Origin: CAZZKG01 sp964654825
Lineage (GTDB): Bacteria; Gemmatimonadota; CAZMKB01
DNA: 34,118 nucleotides
Assembly: GCA_964654825.1 (NCBI GenBank)
Contig: CAZZKG010000040.1
Location: 1-34,118, forward strand
Direction of reading: 5' to 3'
A model generated the notes under the pieces. It was not told the DNA's origin. It searched no databases and saw nothing but the letters and a program-made list of their open reading frames with translations. Position numbers and translations under genes: made by a program. Shown piece after piece: positions 14,957 through 22,984 of this stretch. Position 1 is the stretch's first letter; each line of letters starts with the position of its first letter.

Positions 14957-16732
14957 TTACATGATGAACAGTTCTGATATCTGTGTGTCAAAATTTTCTT
15001 TGAGGATACTGATGACTTCATCCTGCGTCCGGGCGGTGAGCGCAGCTGCTGCGATGCGCCGTGCTTCCTTGAGAGAAATGGCACGGATGACAGTTTTGAC
15101 TTCCGGCACCATCACCGGACTGATGCTGATCTCATCGATTCCCAGCCCTACGAGAAGAATAGCGCCAAGCGGATTTCCTCCCATCTCACCACAGGTTCCG
15201 ACCCAGATACCCTGTTCTTTGGCCGCGTCGACAGTTCGTTTGATGAGCCTGATCACTCCGGGATGAAAAGGCTGGTAGAGATGGGACACCCGGGCGTTGT
15301 CTCTGTCTGCCGCCATGGTATACATGATGAGATCGTTCGTACCAATACTGAAAAAATCCACATGTTTCGCCAGGATGTCGGAAATCACTGCCGCCGCCGG
15401 AGTCTCGATCATGATACCGGTCTCATACCCCTCATCGAATTCGATTCCCTCTTCCCTGAGTTTGTTTTCTTCCTCCTTCAGAATGCTGATGGCCCTCTCC
15501 AGCTCTTCGAGGCAGGTTATCAGCGGAAACATGATCTTGAGATTCCCCCGTACCGTTGACCTGAGGATAGCCCGGAGCTGGGTCCTGAAAAGGGATTCGT
15601 GCTCGAGGCAGATCCTGATGGCCCTCCAGCCGAGGTAGGGATTCTGTTCGTGGTGATCGTTGATGAATTTGACGAGTTTATCACCCCCGATATCAAAAGT
15701 CCTGATGACCACCGGCTCCGGGGCCAGTTTTTTCACTACCTGGCTGTAGATCTTGAACTGCTCATCCTCATCGGATTCATTCTCCCGATTGAGGAGGAGG
15801 AACTCTGTCCTGAAGAGTCCGACACCTTTCGCGCCGTGGGAGATGACCGACTTCGTTTCGAGCGGTATCTCGATATTCGCGGACAGGTGTACATTGTGTC
15901 CGTCAACGGTCACAGCCGGAAGGGAGTGAAGATGAGACAGCTCTTCCTCAAATTCCCGGTACTGTCTGACCTTCTCGTTGTACTTCTCGATCTCTTCATC
16001 ATCGGGATTCAAGATGACAAGACCGGCTATCCCATCGAGGATCACGGTGTCCCCTGTGCTCACGTTCTGGGTTACATCACTGAGTCCGATAACCGCTGGG
16101 ATCTCGAGTGACCTCGCGAAGATGACGGCGTGGGAGGTCTTTCCACTGGCATCGGTTGCGATGCCGCTCACTTTATTTCTCGTCAGAGTCGCTGTCATAG
16201 ACGGTGACAGCTCACGAACCACGATGATGACCCTCTTGTTGAAACGTGGGATAGAGAAACCCTTCCCCCCACTGATATTCATGACTATTCTGCGTCCGAC
16301 ATCACGAATATCCACCTCCCTCTCCCGCAGGTAGTCGTCATCGACCTGCCCGAGCTTCTCGAGGTAATTCGATATTGTTTGAAAGAACGCATATTCCGCG
16401 TTTACAGTTTCACTCTGGATTCTGTCGCTCGTTTCCTCAATGAGAAGATCATCTTCCAGAATCAGGAGATGAGCGTCGAAGATCCTACCGATTTCCTTGC
16501 CGAGTTTTTTCCCGATCGACTTCTGACTTTCGAGTACCTCCTTCCGGGTTTTCATAAGAGCACGGTTGAATTTTTTTATTTCGGCTGGAATGTTTTTGGC
16601 ATCGATGACCTTCCGCGGGATATTCCGCAGCACCGAGGGAATAACATACGCTTCAGCGATCACAACACCGGGTGAGGCAGGGCTCCCCTTCATGACTTTT
16701 CTGGATTCTCCGGTGGTGAAAGACTCGGTCAT
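14957..16732 (-). CDS. ptsI: PTS enzyme I (phosphoenolpyruvate-protein phosphotransferase)
   Basis: The 591-residue protein starts the PTS phosphorelay by taking phosphate from PEP and passing it to HPr. Order of domains: N-terminal helical HPr-binding region (about 15-145), swivelling domain with the phospho-histidine H201 in ASGKTSHAVIFARSLEIPA, then the PEP-binding barrel with LFRTEFLLL, the FPLIT strand and the catalytic Cys in GTCGEMGG. Length is close to the family norm of about 570 residues. The SD AGGAGA lies 5 nt before the ATG at 16732. It starts 8 nt after the HPr stop codon. It is soluble and cytoplasmic. Confidence 0.97.
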   Translation of the reverse strand: MTESFTTGESRKVMKGSPASPGVVIAEAYVIPSVLRNIPRKVIDAKNIPAEIKKFNRALMKTRKEVLESQKSIGKKLGKEIGRIFDAHLLILEDDLLIEETSDRIQSETVNAEYAFFQTISNYLEKLGQVDDDYLREREVDIRDVGRRIVMNISGGKGFSIPRFNKRVIIVVRELSPSMTATLTRNKVSGIATDASGKTSHAVIFARSLEIPAVIGLSDVTQNVSTGDTVILDGIAGLVILNPDDEEIEKYNEKVRQYREFEEELSHLHSLPAVTVDGHNVHLSANIEIPLETKSVISHGAKGVGLFRTEFLLLNRENESDEDEQFKIYSQVVKKLAPEPVVIRTFDIGGDKLVKFINDHHEQNPYLGWRAIRICLEHESLFRTQLRAILRSTVRGNLKIMFPLITCLEELERAISILKEEENKLREEGIEFDEGYETGIMIETPAAAVISDILAKHVDFFSIGTNDLIMYTMAADRDNARVSHLYQPFHPGVIRLIKRTVDAAKEQGIWVGTCGEMGGNPLGAILLVGLGIDEISISPVMVPEVKTVIRAISLKEARRIAAAALTARTQDEVISILKENFDTQISELFIM

Positions 16733-16740
16733 GATCTCTC

Positions 16741-17007
16741 CTATTCCTCGTCGAAACCGGAATCGATAAGCAGACTCAGTGCTTCAACTGCCTCATTCTC
16801 ATCCCTGCCCAGAGCCCTGATGATAACTTCTGAACCTGATTCGATCGCCAGCATCATGACACTCATGATACTCTTCCCATTCACTTCAACACCGTTTTTG
16901 GTGAGAAATATGTCTGATTCGAATTTATTGGCAAGCTGAACGAACAGTGCCGCAGGACGGGCGTGCAGCCCGAGCTTATTTATAATGATTACTCTGTTAC
17001 TGGCCAC
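16741..17007 (-). CDS. ptsH: HPr phosphocarrier protein
   Basis: The 88-residue protein has both regulatory sites. His15 in NKLGLHARPAA accepts phosphate from enzyme I, and Ser46 in NGKSIMSVMML is the site of HPr kinase. Presence of Ser46 in a normal context fits the HprK encoded about 5.5 kb upstream in the same array. The gene overlaps the end of the EIID gene by 11 bp and lies 8 nt before ptsI, so translation is likely coupled. Confidence 0.97.
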   Translation of the reverse strand: MASNRVIIINKLGLHARPAALFVQLANKFESDIFLTKNGVEVNGKSIMSVMMLAIESGSEVIIRALGRDENEAVEALSLLIDSGFDEE

Positions 17008-17800
17008 CGTAAATCTCCCAGATCAGAATTCCAGTGCTCAATGCGACCGAAGTCAGGAATAGGAGATGCCGGGGAGTGAGATACTTCATCAAACCCCAGA
17101 AAACAGGGATCAGCACGAGGAACAACAACCTGCCTCCCCAATCTACAGGCAGAGAGGGAATTCCCCAGAACAGGAGTACTCCCAGGCACCCGAGCAGTAA
17201 ACACAGAATGCTCTCCAGCTTCGCCGGAATCCGCCGGTACAGGGAACCGTGCAGATCAGCGAGCGATTCCCGCACTCTCGAATACCCTCGAAAAATCCCT
17301 GTTATTCTCACATAGAGATGGAGTGTATTATACAGAATAAGATATAATACGGGGCCAAGCCAGCCAAAGAGAAGCGAGGTGAGGACACCGAACACGCCGC
17401 ACAGGGGTCTCCAGCTTCGCCAGAACAGTGTATCTCCCACAGAACCGAGCGCCGTTATCTGGCTTTTTTTCCAGCGCCGTATCGACTCGATGTCTATTTC
17501 CCCGTGGAGATCACTGTCGTACTGCTCCTCCAGACGGAGAGAACTGCCGAGCGCGTACGAAGCCATATAGGGATGGGAATTGAAGAACTCGAGATGCCTC
17601 TGTGCACATTCTTTCAGAGAATCTTCTGTTTTCTTGATCTTCTTCAGTCCCGGAAGGATGACGAATAGAAATCCCTGGCCTATCATGCGTTCGTAGTTCC
17701 AGGAAGCCTGGATGCCGAATGACCGCACAAGAACAGAAAGGAGCACTCCTCTCCCCAGAAGCGGTGTGACAGCGTTCTGAGTGTCAGTACGATTCTGCAT
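16997..17800 (-). CDS. PTS mannose-family EIID subunit
   Basis: The membrane subunit of a mannose-type (EII-Man) permease is about 267 residues long. The family N-terminus is clear: LLSVLVRSFGIQASWNYERMIGQGF, with HPYMASYALG further on. A GDTLFWRSWRPL motif leads into hydrophobic helices in the C-terminal half. I prefer ATG at 17800, with AAGGG 7 nt upstream. An ATG at 17815 that overlaps the EIIC stop codon (ATGA) is the alternative and would add five residues. It forms the sugar channel with EIIC. The stop overlaps ptsH by 11 bp. Confidence 0.93.
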   Translation of the reverse strand: MQNRTDTQNAVTPLLGRGVLLSVLVRSFGIQASWNYERMIGQGFLFVILPGLKKIKKTEDSLKECAQRHLEFFNSHPYMASYALGSSLRLEEQYDSDLHGEIDIESIRRWKKSQITALGSVGDTLFWRSWRPLCGVFGVLTSLLFGWLGPVLYLILYNTLHLYVRITGIFRGYSRVRESLADLHGSLYRRIPAKLESILCLLLGCLGVLLFWGIPSLPVDWGGRLLFLVLIPVFWGLMKYLTPRHLLFLTSVALSTGILIWEIYGGQ

Positions 17801-17811
17801 ATTTTCGCCCT

Positions 17812-18510
17812 TCATGACATGTAGAGAAACAACAGTGTGATACATCCGCCGAGCAGCAGGTGCAGAATTCGTCTTCTGGTGATAAACGTTTTCAGAGCCA
17901 CCGTGAGACCCAGGGCCGCAAAAGGGACGAGTAAAAAAGCACTCGCGGATCCGCTCCATGACGTAAAACTCACAACGGTCACCCGGAGAAAATGAACAAC
18001 GGTCAGTACGGCAAAGATTACGAAAAAACCCCTGCAGAATGAGAGGACGATCCCCCCCAGTTGGACAGCCGTGAGTTTCGAGAAGTTCCCGTCCCTGACC
18101 CCGCTGATCGCGATCCCTGCCATTCGCGTGTTTACTTTTCTCACTTTGATTACCAGCCAGCCACCGATACTCGCCGCCAGGCCTGAGAAAAGGAAGAAGA
18201 GGGGAATCGATCCCCCGGCATCCTCTAGCCGATCGAATCCGAACAGACCGAATAGTGACACAGCACAGACAGCCGCCAGCCCGGCAGAAGGGAACCTCGC
18301 GCCTCCAACCGGGAGAACATCGAGGTAGAGCAGCTCGAATAGAGCACCGATCAGCGTACCGAAGAACAATTCACCGGTGATGAGCCCGGTGATGAATCCG
18401 GCCGCGACGGGGCGCGAGATCATAAACTGCCCGAAGGATGTTTCATCCACGGCAACGATACCGCCGGCGAAACTTGCCTTCAGGATATATGGAATGATCA
18501 GGAAATTCAC
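17812..18510 (-). CDS. PTS mannose-family EIIC subunit
   Basis: The 232-residue polytopic membrane protein has the EIIC sorbose/mannose signature AGGIVAVDETSFGQFMISRPVAAGFITGLITGE and IGALFELLYLDVLPVGGARFPSAGLAAV, followed by several more helices. It makes the translocation pathway together with EIID. It starts with GTG overlapping the GH57 stop codon (GTGA at 18510-18507), a classic sign of coupled translation. It is slightly shorter than typical EIIC (about 250-265). Confidence 0.93.
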   Translation of the reverse strand: MNFLIIPYILKASFAGGIVAVDETSFGQFMISRPVAAGFITGLITGELFFGTLIGALFELLYLDVLPVGGARFPSAGLAAVCAVSLFGLFGFDRLEDAGGSIPLFFLFSGLAASIGGWLVIKVRKVNTRMAGIAISGVRDGNFSKLTAVQLGGIVLSFCRGFFVIFAVLTVVHFLRVTVVSFTSWSGSASAFLLVPFAALGLTVALKTFITRRRILHLLLGGCITLLFLYMS

Positions 18511-20666
18511 TCCCTGTCAGAGCCCCCTCTCATCTTCATGGTCATTTCTAATCTCATTCTCCCCGGATGAGGAGGCCCGATCGGTATCGTGGCAAGAAAC
18601 GTCGTTCCCTGGTAAATCTTCTCGAAACCTCCCTCGCTCTGGGAATGTGTGTGTATGGGATAGAACCAGAGTGTGACAGGCATAGAGAAAATGATATCCG
18701 CGGTAAATCCTCTCCACTCATCTCTGATCAGGAGGTTAAAAACATCCTTTCCAGCACCGGGTGCACCGAGTCTATTCCCTGGTCCGGATTGATTGATAAT
18801 CATATAGCGGCCATCGGCCTCTCCGGGGATTTCACCTATGGAAAACTCGAGCCCGTACTTCACCTGACATGGCAGCACCGAGAGGTCGGTAAGTTCTATC
18901 ACGATTTTGAGTATATTAGCGCCGCCTGCAAGCTCGTACCGTTTCCTCACGTGGAAGGGGAATCGCCGGTCTGACACCTGTAGGTTCGCCTCTCTCGAAC
19001 ACGAGAGAGTGACCCGGCCACCATCGGTGTTATTCTTGAAAAAATAAGGCCGATAAGCAAAATCACCCAGCTCGGTGTACCGGTTCATCACGAAATCATC
19101 AAAAGAAATACCTTCTTCGAGAAAATGATCGATAAAGGACATCTTCTTGTGAGGGTCCGTGACGAAATCGGAAGGATCGAGTCCCTGTTCCCTTGCGATA
19201 TTGTGAATACTGGGGATAGAATCACCAGAATCGCCTCCGCCGTTGCCGCTCTCTTCTGCAATCTGGTGGTACGGTTCGAGTTTCCTCCTCATGACATCCA
19301 TCAGATTGACACACAGGGGCCGGTAGTCGAGTTCCTGGACCTGTGCTCCCAGCTGTGGAGATACGAACACATTGATATTCCTGGATTCAAGGATTACTTC
19401 GTCTGTCCCATCCCCATCGTAGTCATCGATGTCCACGTTCACACCGGCAGGGGAGTCCTGCAGCCCGTCGACAATGTTCTCAGCAGCCAGGAGTGAACCA
19501 TAATTTGCGGCGCGGAGATGCGGCAGATAGAGTCCGCCGAACACCCCATGCCAGTATGGACAATTGCACTGACCGGCCCAGAGTTTCTCCCTCGCCTGAT
19601 CAAGTTTTGCTTTGCCCTCCTCGTCGGACACACCGCAGGAGGCCTCCTCGATCTTCCGGCTCACACGCATCATTTTCTTGTGCATCATATTAGATTCAGG
19701 ATACTTGGCGAGGAAATTTCTCCAGAACCCACCCCTCATGAATGCATAGGTGTCGAGCCTGTCGAAGAGGTCTCTGGATTTGAGCTCCTCCTCGAGGTTG
19801 TGAAAGGCTACACGTGCTTCATCGAACAGCGCCCACTCCATCATTTCGTGGTAGGAGGCGGTCGGGAGGTACACGATTCCGGATGATTCGGTCGATTCGA
19901 TCGCCTCACTGAATGTCATGGTACGGATCCAGTCTGCGTTGCGTTCGAGTTCTGTAAAGAAGTTCTCGAGCCATCGTTCCTCGATCACCCACTGGTAGGT
20001 TCCCGGCCAGATCCCGAATTTTTCTCCATCATCGGCAAAGACGATGAGCGAACCGGGCCTGGCATCAGCCTGCTGTCTCAGATATTCGATACTTTCACTC
20101 ACCATCTTGAAAGGAAAAATATACCGCAGATCCCTTGAAATAGGGAACACCGCGACGCTATCACCCTCGTGCTCGGTGAGATAGTATCCGCATATCCTGC
20201 TCTCCGAGAGCCCCGCTGCGCGAAAGTGATAATCATCGAGAAGTGTGTATCTGACACCGGCGTTTTTCAGTATTCGTGGAAGATGCGGTTCCCAAACGCG
20301 TTCGGCTGTCCAGTATCCGACCGGTTTGGTGCCGAACCGCTTCGAGATATATGAGTTCAACATGCGGATTTGACCGACCCCGTCACGCTCGGGAATAGCG
20401 GGGAGGATCGGCTCATAGAAACCGCCTGTCAGTAATTCGACCTGGCCTCGTTCGACGAGTTTGCTGAGAATGTCGAGATACTTCCGGCCATTCTCCTCGA
20501 ACCAGTCATACAGTATCCCGCTGTTGTGGATCGAGATTTTCACCCCCGGGTGGCGTGAAAGAGTTTCGAGAAACGGAAGATAGGCCTTCTCCATCGCCTC
20601 CCTGAAAACACTGTCGAAGTTCCCGACAGGCTGGTGGTTGTGTATGCCGATCGTAAAAAATATCAC
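18507..20666 (-). CDS. GH57 4-alpha-glucanotransferase (DUF1925/DUF1926 type)
   Basis: The 719-residue enzyme remodels alpha-1,4-glucans by transferring chains. Five GH57 regions are visible: HNHQP (9-13), GQVELLTGGFYEP (74-86), YWTAERVWEP (118-127) with the likely nucleophile Glu122, FADDGEKFG (210-218) with the likely acid Asp213, and the later PTASYHEMMEWALF. Nucleophile and acid are spaced as in the Thermococcus litoralis enzyme (Glu123/Asp214). The middle and C-terminal regions (YPESNMMHKKM, WHGVFGGLYLPHL, then a beta-rich end) fit DUF1925 and DUF1926. An extra glycine/acidic linker is present near GNGGGDSGDS. It has no signal peptide and should be cytoplasmic, acting on glycogen-like glucan. 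The GTG start at 20666 is 1 nt after the EIIB stop, with GGAAGAG 7 nt upstream. It overlaps EIIC by 4 bp. Placement between EIIB and EIIC is unusual. Confidence 0.93.
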   Translation of the reverse strand: MIFFTIGIHNHQPVGNFDSVFREAMEKAYLPFLETLSRHPGVKISIHNSGILYDWFEENGRKYLDILSKLVERGQVELLTGGFYEPILPAIPERDGVGQIRMLNSYISKRFGTKPVGYWTAERVWEPHLPRILKNAGVRYTLLDDYHFRAAGLSESRICGYYLTEHEGDSVAVFPISRDLRYIFPFKMVSESIEYLRQQADARPGSLIVFADDGEKFGIWPGTYQWVIEERWLENFFTELERNADWIRTMTFSEAIESTESSGIVYLPTASYHEMMEWALFDEARVAFHNLEEELKSRDLFDRLDTYAFMRGGFWRNFLAKYPESNMMHKKMMRVSRKIEEASCGVSDEEGKAKLDQAREKLWAGQCNCPYWHGVFGGLYLPHLRAANYGSLLAAENIVDGLQDSPAGVNVDIDDYDGDGTDEVILESRNINVFVSPQLGAQVQELDYRPLCVNLMDVMRRKLEPYHQIAEESGNGGGDSGDSIPSIHNIAREQGLDPSDFVTDPHKKMSFIDHFLEEGISFDDFVMNRYTELGDFAYRPYFFKNNTDGGRVTLSCSREANLQVSDRRFPFHVRKRYELAGGANILKIVIELTDLSVLPCQVKYGLEFSIGEIPGEADGRYMIINQSGPGNRLGAPGAGKDVFNLLIRDEWRGFTADIIFSMPVTLWFYPIHTHSQSEGGFEKIYQGTTFLATIPIGPPHPGRMRLEMTMKMRGGSDRE

Positions 20667-20667
20667 T

Positions 20668-21159
20668 CTAATTCTCTTCCGTTTTATCGATACAGGTGAA
20701 AATATCAGTGATCTTGCCGGAAGGAACATCCTGAGCACGGATGTCTACCCCGTGCTCCCTGAGCCATAATAGTATTTTCACATCATCCTTGTTCAGGTAA
20801 ACGTATGGGAGAATCTCTTCTTTCCCATCATCGAAGTGCAGCCCGCCGAGATTTACCGGCCCGATCTCGGCACCTCTCTCCACGAGACTAACGAGGGTGT
20901 GGAGATCTTCGATGAGAACAAACACTTTCTCACTGCTCTTGCAGAATCTGGGCATGATGGATGCGGCCTGCTCGACAGTCAGGACCTCGAAAATGATCTC
21001 CTCGGGTATCGCCGATCTGAAAAGATCCATCTCCCAGCTGCTCGCGGCAAGCGAATCATTGATCACAACAATTCTCGCCGGTTTGAGAACCCTTCCCCAG
21101 CCGGAGGTGACCTGCCCGTGAACGAGTCTGTCATCGACCCTGAAGAGAACTACTGCCAT
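20668..21159 (-). CDS. PTS mannose-family EIIB subunit
   Basis: The 163-residue cytoplasmic protein has the phosphorylated histidine His14 in FRVDDRLVHGQVTSGWG, the defining motif of the mannose/sorbose EIIB family, followed by VVINDSLA and the FVLIEDL region. It takes phosphate from EIIA and gives it to the sugar. It starts 1 nt after the EIIA stop, and the GH57 gene starts 1 nt after its own stop, so the genes appear tightly coupled. Confidence 0.95.
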   Translation of the reverse strand: MAVVLFRVDDRLVHGQVTSGWGRVLKPARIVVINDSLAASSWEMDLFRSAIPEEIIFEVLTVEQAASIMPRFCKSSEKVFVLIEDLHTLVSLVERGAEIGPVNLGGLHFDDGKEEILPYVYLNKDDVKILLWLREHGVDIRAQDVPSGKITDIFTCIDKTEEN

Positions 21160-21160
21160 T

Positions 21161-21556
21161 TCAGGTCCCTCTCTCCCCTGAATATGTTTGGATACCCGCT
21201 CTCCCCTTCTCTACCAGTCTGCGGATGATATCCTCAGGAGGATCATTCCTCTGGAACACAAAGTCGATGAGCAGTGGCAGATTAACACCGGTAATCACGG
21301 GTATCTCCGGAAACTTCCTCTGGATCCTGCCGCACACGAGAGAACAGGTCCCGCCGTGAAGGTCGGTGAAGAGAATGATACGATCGACATTCTTCATCGC
21401 CTCAATTACAGAGACAACTTCTTCTGCAAGATGTGCGGGTGATAATCCCCTAGAAGAGATGGGAACGATGTTTTCGGATTCTCCGGTTATCTTCGCCACC
21501 GCCTCGACGAGACTCCGGGAAAGGTTTTCATGAGAAACAAGGATCGCACCGACCAT
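21161..21556 (-). CDS. PTS mannose-family EIIA subunit
   Basis: The 131-residue cytoplasmic protein of the EIIA-Man/PTS_EIIA-2 family has active His9 in MVGAILVSHENLSRSL, then ILFTDLHGGTC and PVITGVNLPLLIDF. It receives phosphate from HPr. It has no fused EIIB domain, as in systems where the four subunits are separate proteins. An AAGGA SD lies about 10 nt before the ATG. It lies 23 bp after hprK. Confidence 0.94.
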   Translation of the reverse strand: MVGAILVSHENLSRSLVEAVAKITGESENIVPISSRGLSPAHLAEEVVSVIEAMKNVDRIILFTDLHGGTCSLVCGRIQRKFPEIPVITGVNLPLLIDFVFQRNDPPEDIIRRLVEKGRAGIQTYSGERGT

Positions 21557-21579
21557 ATGAGAACAGTCCTTTTCGCCTC

Positions 21580-22557
21580 CTACTCAAAGTCCTCTTCCAT
21601 GTCAAGATACGGCTCTGATCGATCGGACTTCTTCGTCAGCGAGATGAGTTTATCGTTGAATGCCCGTGCAGGGTGATGTCCGTAAAGTTTCAGGAGATGA
21701 TTCATGGCTATCACCTCAGCGACAACCGTCACATTCTTACCCGGGTTGAGCGGGATGGTGACCTCGGGAAGCTGCACATCGAGTATCGTCACGAGTTTCT
21801 CTTCGAGCCCGGTCCTATCGTAGGCGACATCCATTTGCCAATCTACCAGGTGGACGATCACCTCGATTCTCTTCTGCAGCCTCACCGACCGGATCCCAAA
21901 AACTGTGAAGACGTCGATAATCCCGACACCCCTGATCTCCATGTGATGCATGAAGTGTTCTCCTCCCCTCCCTCTGAGGACTTCGTTGCCAGTCCTGGTC
22001 ACGTAAACCAGATCATCCGCCACTATCCTGTGTCCTCTCTCCACAAGATCAAGAGCGCATTCACTCTTTCCGATGCCGCTCTTGCCCTGCAGGAGAAGCC
22101 CTGCGCCGTAAACATCCACGAGTGTCCCATGCAGGGTAGTCTGGGGAGCAAACTGGTTGTTCAAATAGACGGCGAGGATGTTCGCGAATCGAGCGGTTTT
22201 CATGCTTGTCCGCAATACCGGTATACCCGTCTCATTTGCTTTCTGGATTAGATAGAACGGGGGTTCGTTGCCCCTGGTTATGATCACGCAGGGGATGTCG
22301 AAACCGAGGAAGAGATCGATGGCCTTTTTCTGATCTTCTGTGGTGAGAACCCTGAGGTATGCGATTTCGGTCTGGCCGAGCAGCTGGACCCGGTCATAAC
22401 CGAACTTGTGCGTGAAGCCGGCGAATATCAATCCGGGCCGATTCAGATCCGGAGTGTAGATGACTCTCTCGAGCCCCTTTTCATCTTCAGTGAGAAGGTT
22501 GAGATGGTAAATGTATCCCTTCTCTTTGATAAGATCCCTGACTGTGAATCTTTTCAA
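21580..22557 (-). CDS. hprK: HPr kinase/phosphorylase
   Basis: The 325-residue enzyme phosphorylates and dephosphorylates Ser46 of HPr. The N-terminal domain (about 1-130) is followed by the kinase domain with the catalytic His143 in HGTLVD, Walker A GKSGIGKS (158-165), AIVADDLV-like acidic residues at 181-182 and the signature MEIRGVGIIDV (206-216). All expected residues are present. The start is TTG at 22557, preceded by GGAGGGG 8 nt upstream. In Firmicutes it drives catabolite repression through CcpA. In Gram-negative bacteria it is often found near rpoN and hpf, as here, and seems to control PTS flux or cell-envelope functions. It lies 26 bp after hpf and directly before the EIIA gene. 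Confidence 0.96.
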   Translation of the reverse strand: MKRFTVRDLIKEKGYIYHLNLLTEDEKGLERVIYTPDLNRPGLIFAGFTHKFGYDRVQLLGQTEIAYLRVLTTEDQKKAIDLFLGFDIPCVIITRGNEPPFYLIQKANETGIPVLRTSMKTARFANILAVYLNNQFAPQTTLHGTLVDVYGAGLLLQGKSGIGKSECALDLVERGHRIVADDLVYVTRTGNEVLRGRGGEHFMHHMEIRGVGIIDVFTVFGIRSVRLQKRIEVIVHLVDWQMDVAYDRTGLEEKLVTILDVQLPEVTIPLNPGKNVTVVAEVIAMNHLLKLYGHHPARAFNDKLISLTKKSDRSEPYLDMEEDFE

Positions 22558-22583
22558 CGAGGGTGCCCCTCCGGGTTACGCGC

Positions 22584-22952
22584 TCATACTTCTTCGTACA
22601 GATCCTCTTCCTCAGCGTATTCATCTTCCTCTGTGGACACCAGGGACTCCTTGTCACGCGCGCCCTTCCTCTGCCGTCGGCTTTCCTTGTGTTTCTTGAG
22701 CTGAATGACGAGTTTCTCGGCTGCAGAATCGAAGGATGTCCTGACATCGGAGGATTCGGCTTTGCTGTAAAGGGTCCCGTGATTGATCTTGAGTTTTATT
22801 TCAGCGATCTGTCGGTGTTTTTCAGTGATGAGAGTGACATGTCCACTTATGATCCTGTTATAAAACTTTTCCAACCCCGTCATCTCGCGATCGATATATG
22901 ATTTCGTTTGATCAGATATATCGCAGTGTCGTGTAGAAATCGAAATTTCCAT
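22584..22952 (-). CDS. hpf: Short ribosome hibernation-promoting factor (HPF/YfiA family)
   Basis: The 122-residue protein begins MEISISTRHCDISDQTKSYI and has the family beta-alpha-beta-beta-beta-alpha domain (to about residue 95, ending near AAEKLVIQLKKHKESRRQRK). It then has an acidic tail (EEDEYAEEEDLYEE). It lacks the second domain of long HPFs. It binds the ribosome in stationary phase and promotes inactive 100S or protected 70S forms. I chose ATG at 22952 because GGAGGTG stands 3 nt upstream and would be inside the gene with the earlier start at 22964. It follows rpoN by 32 bp, the same order as in many proteobacteria. Confidence 0.93.
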   Translation of the reverse strand: MEISISTRHCDISDQTKSYIDREMTGLEKFYNRIISGHVTLITEKHRQIAEIKLKINHGTLYSKAESSDVRTSFDSAAEKLVIQLKKHKESRRQRKGARDKESLVSTEEDEYAEEEDLYEEV

Positions 22953-22984
22953 TGGCACCTCCATTTGGATCGTTCATATCCACA

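Noticed and set aside
14938..15084. Longer N-terminus for the phosphoglucose/phosphomannose isomerase
   Set aside because: It overlaps the conserved end of ptsI and is low-complexity.
22954..22970. Sigma-54-like TGGCAC on the plus strand upstream of hpf
   Set aside because: The -12 half reads TTTGG rather than TTGC, it points away from hpf, and it is the complement of the hpf ribosome site.
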